Source: Apteryx mantelli
Lineage: Eukaryota; Chordata; Aves; Apterygiformes; Apterygidae
DNA: 64,000 nucleotides
Assembly (NCBI RefSeq): GCF_036417845.1
Contig: NC_089979.1
Span: 116,035,415 to 116,099,414, forward strand
Direction: 5' to 3'
Shown here piece after piece: positions 62,251-64,000 of this stretch. A program made the translations under genes and the position numbers. Positions within the stretch are counted from its first letter, which is position 1. Each line of letters opens with the position of its first letter. The notes under the pieces are model-generated. The model was given only the letters and a program-made list of their open reading frames with translations. It made no database searches and was not told the origin of the DNA.

Positions 62251-64000
62251 CTACCAGGTTTCTGAAAATGCCCAGACTGTATGCTGGTGGCAGTTTGACA
62301 CAATACGGATTAGCATCTAAAGCACTCCCAGCAGTTGCTGAGGTCACCTGTATCTGTGGGGGTAGGGACACAACTTCTTCACAATGACAATTACTCATGT
62401 TTAGATGCACTAAAACCTTCTAGAAACTGGAAGACTGGCTTTGGGTGGGATACAAGTTGGCCAAAAAGATGGGAGGGAGAAAGGTCAACAAAATTTACGT
62501 AATTCATTTTGACATTTTTAAATGCTCCTGCCTTTCGCTTTCAAATGTGCTTTCTTTCTGAAAGCAACTGCATTTTTTCAGTTTGAAGCAGAAAGGTGCA
62601 AAAATGGGTTAAATCACCTGAACATTAAGCAAAAATGTTTTAATTTCTAGTCTACCCAAACCACATTTTCCCCCTATCATTTGGTTCAGCCACTGAACCG
62701 AAATATCCATTATTCATATAGCTCTACTCAGTTCTCCTAGTGTGTGGAGACACACGAACCTGTAGAGATTCTGCAAATACATGCAGAGTATTGCACAAAG
62801 GGAAGATAAAGTATGTTTGGAGAAGAAGTAGAGACGCAGACCAGCATTCATCTATGAGCTAAAAATTACAACTCTGGGCCCTGTGCGGAGAGTACATCTG
62901 GCTATGCTGGTAAAAGGAAACCTGAGAATTGCCCCTGAAGACCTTGGTGAGCAAAACCTTGGCTCTTCGCCTTTCTGTGCTAATTGAACTGGGATAGTTT
63001 AGCTGCTGCATCCCATTTCTGTTCTGTCTGAATTTTAAATAAAAATAGGTCAGAGGCACTTATTAATCAGGTTTCTGCTCATATAAGAAGGAATATGCCT
63101 TCCCAGTCCCACAAAGTTCTCCAGTCCTATATTTGATCAGCCCAGTTTCATTAAGAGACTCTCTTTCTCTGCTTATTTGCATGCAGATACAGTGGCTTCC
63201 ATTTTCAGCAGCTTTCAGTGCAGGAACTTTCAGAAACTATTGGGCTCCTAGGTTTATCGCTAAAGAAGGGATATTCTCTAATTAGTAAAAATTAAGTGCT
63301 GGAGTGCAGTTCTGGGTTCCTCTGAAAACTCTGCAGCTGGTTTTCTGTTGACTTGGCTGCAAACAGCACAATCTCTTTATAGTTTCCAGCCTAGAGAATA
63401 CTTGCAACCCACAAAAGATGCCTTGAGGACTACTACATTGCTTATAAATAATATCACATTTTGCATGTCTTTTGAATTACATTAATGTTGATGAATTTAA
63501 TTCAATGCTCGTTTTCTACATCTTTTGAGTATGGAAAAGCTTGGGCACAAAAATTTCAAATGCAAGAACATTTGTGGAAATCTAAATTTTAAATTTGGGC
63601 TGCTCATCCTAACATAGGAGAAACAGAATGGTCAATTGCAGCCTAGAAATGCTGTTCACATTTTAAATATTTCTGTAGTTATTTAAATGTTCCTGGACAT
63701 CATTGAAATGGATAAGTATTTCTAAAATATACATGGGACTAAACAATGCAAAGGAACTTCAATGTAGTCAGATATGTTGTAAGGGGGGGGGGGGAAGCTG
63801 AAGGACTTATTCTGAATCATTCTCTTAGCTGTATAAACAAAGGCATTTTGCAGTCTCTCACACAAAACTCTCAAGGCATTAGCATCATTACAGCTTAAAT
63901 ACTCATACTAAATTCAGCAAAGAAATTAGGTCCAGGCTTAAATCTATGCATACAGAACTATTCCCAGGCCTGGAGTTAAATACACACATAAGTACCTCAC
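62251..64000 (-). other. ITPRID1: ITPRID1 intron, continuing beyond the window
   Basis: No exon that I can support. It holds a 12-G run at 63783-63794. The exons for the N-terminal IP3-receptor-binding region are not in the window. Minus-strand ORFs at 62189-62410 and 62859-63059 lack consistent splice phases. Confidence 0.5.
63783..63794 (+). repeat. G12 homopolymer
   Basis: Twelve consecutive G residues on the plus strand. Confidence 0.95.

Noticed and set aside
62189-62410. Minus-strand ORF with a good acceptor (CTACCCCCACAG) encoding IQVTSATAGSALDANPYCVK
   Set aside because: No donor in a phase compatible with the next ITPRID1 exon. It overlaps the better supported exon in another frame.
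62859-63059. Minus-strand ORF with a basic STERRRAKVLLTKVFRG segment as a further ITPRID1 exon
   Set aside because: Only weak donors (GTTTCC, GTCTTC), and I saw no family motif.

Overview
This is vertebrate, almost certainly avian, nuclear DNA. It has spliced genes with GT-AG introns, CR1-type LINEs ending in the 8-bp ATTCTGTG-type tail rather than poly(A), few repeats overall, and one CpG island. Two neighbouring protein genes can be read, both on the minus strand. They match the vertebrate order ITPRID1 (CCDC129) - PPP1R17, which in human lies on 7p14.3 next to PDE1C.

Left part (1-10,889): non-coding DNA downstream of PPP1R17, holding a truncated CR1 (4850-5221) and traces of old SINEs. 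Next, 10,890-27,420 is PPP1R17 (G-substrate). It has four coding exons (20999-20921, 19088-18936, 17529-17368, 10969-10890), whose phases join exactly into a 157-residue protein with two [10 protein letters not shown] phospho-motifs. A non-coding first exon ends at 27,289 inside a CpG-island promoter that carries an RFX X-box-like site.

Middle part (27,961-51,432): intergenic. It is dominated by one unusually well-kept CR1 LINE on the plus strand (about 35,960-39,309). This copy keeps the end of ORF1 (SGNH hydrolase tail, one frameshift) and the whole of ORF2 (endonuclease plus reverse transcriptase) in a single frame, broken by only two TGA codons. An older CR1 tail lies at 44,095-44,513. 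An unexplained 265-codon ORF lies at 34,377-35,174.

Right part (51,433-64,000): the 3' half of ITPRID1 on the minus strand. A probable exon (62,250-62,043) is followed by an 83-nt exon with the family's SDSSGF motif, a 1,518-nt exon, two coiled-coil exons and the terminal exon. The earlier exons, which in this family carry the IP3-receptor-binding domain, should lie beyond the right edge. The two genes are transcribed in the same direction but have separate roles: PPP1R17 is a cGMP-dependent-kinase substrate that inhibits protein phosphatases, and ITPRID proteins tether IP3 receptors to the cytoskeleton.

No tRNA, rRNA, CRISPR or prokaryotic feature was seen. The most unexplained items are a 50-bp near-perfect inverted repeat in PPP1R17 intron 1 (26,091-26,140), the 265-codon ORF with an in-frame 36-bp duplication, and a 12-cysteine run in ITPRID1 encoded by a GCA/GTG microsatellite.
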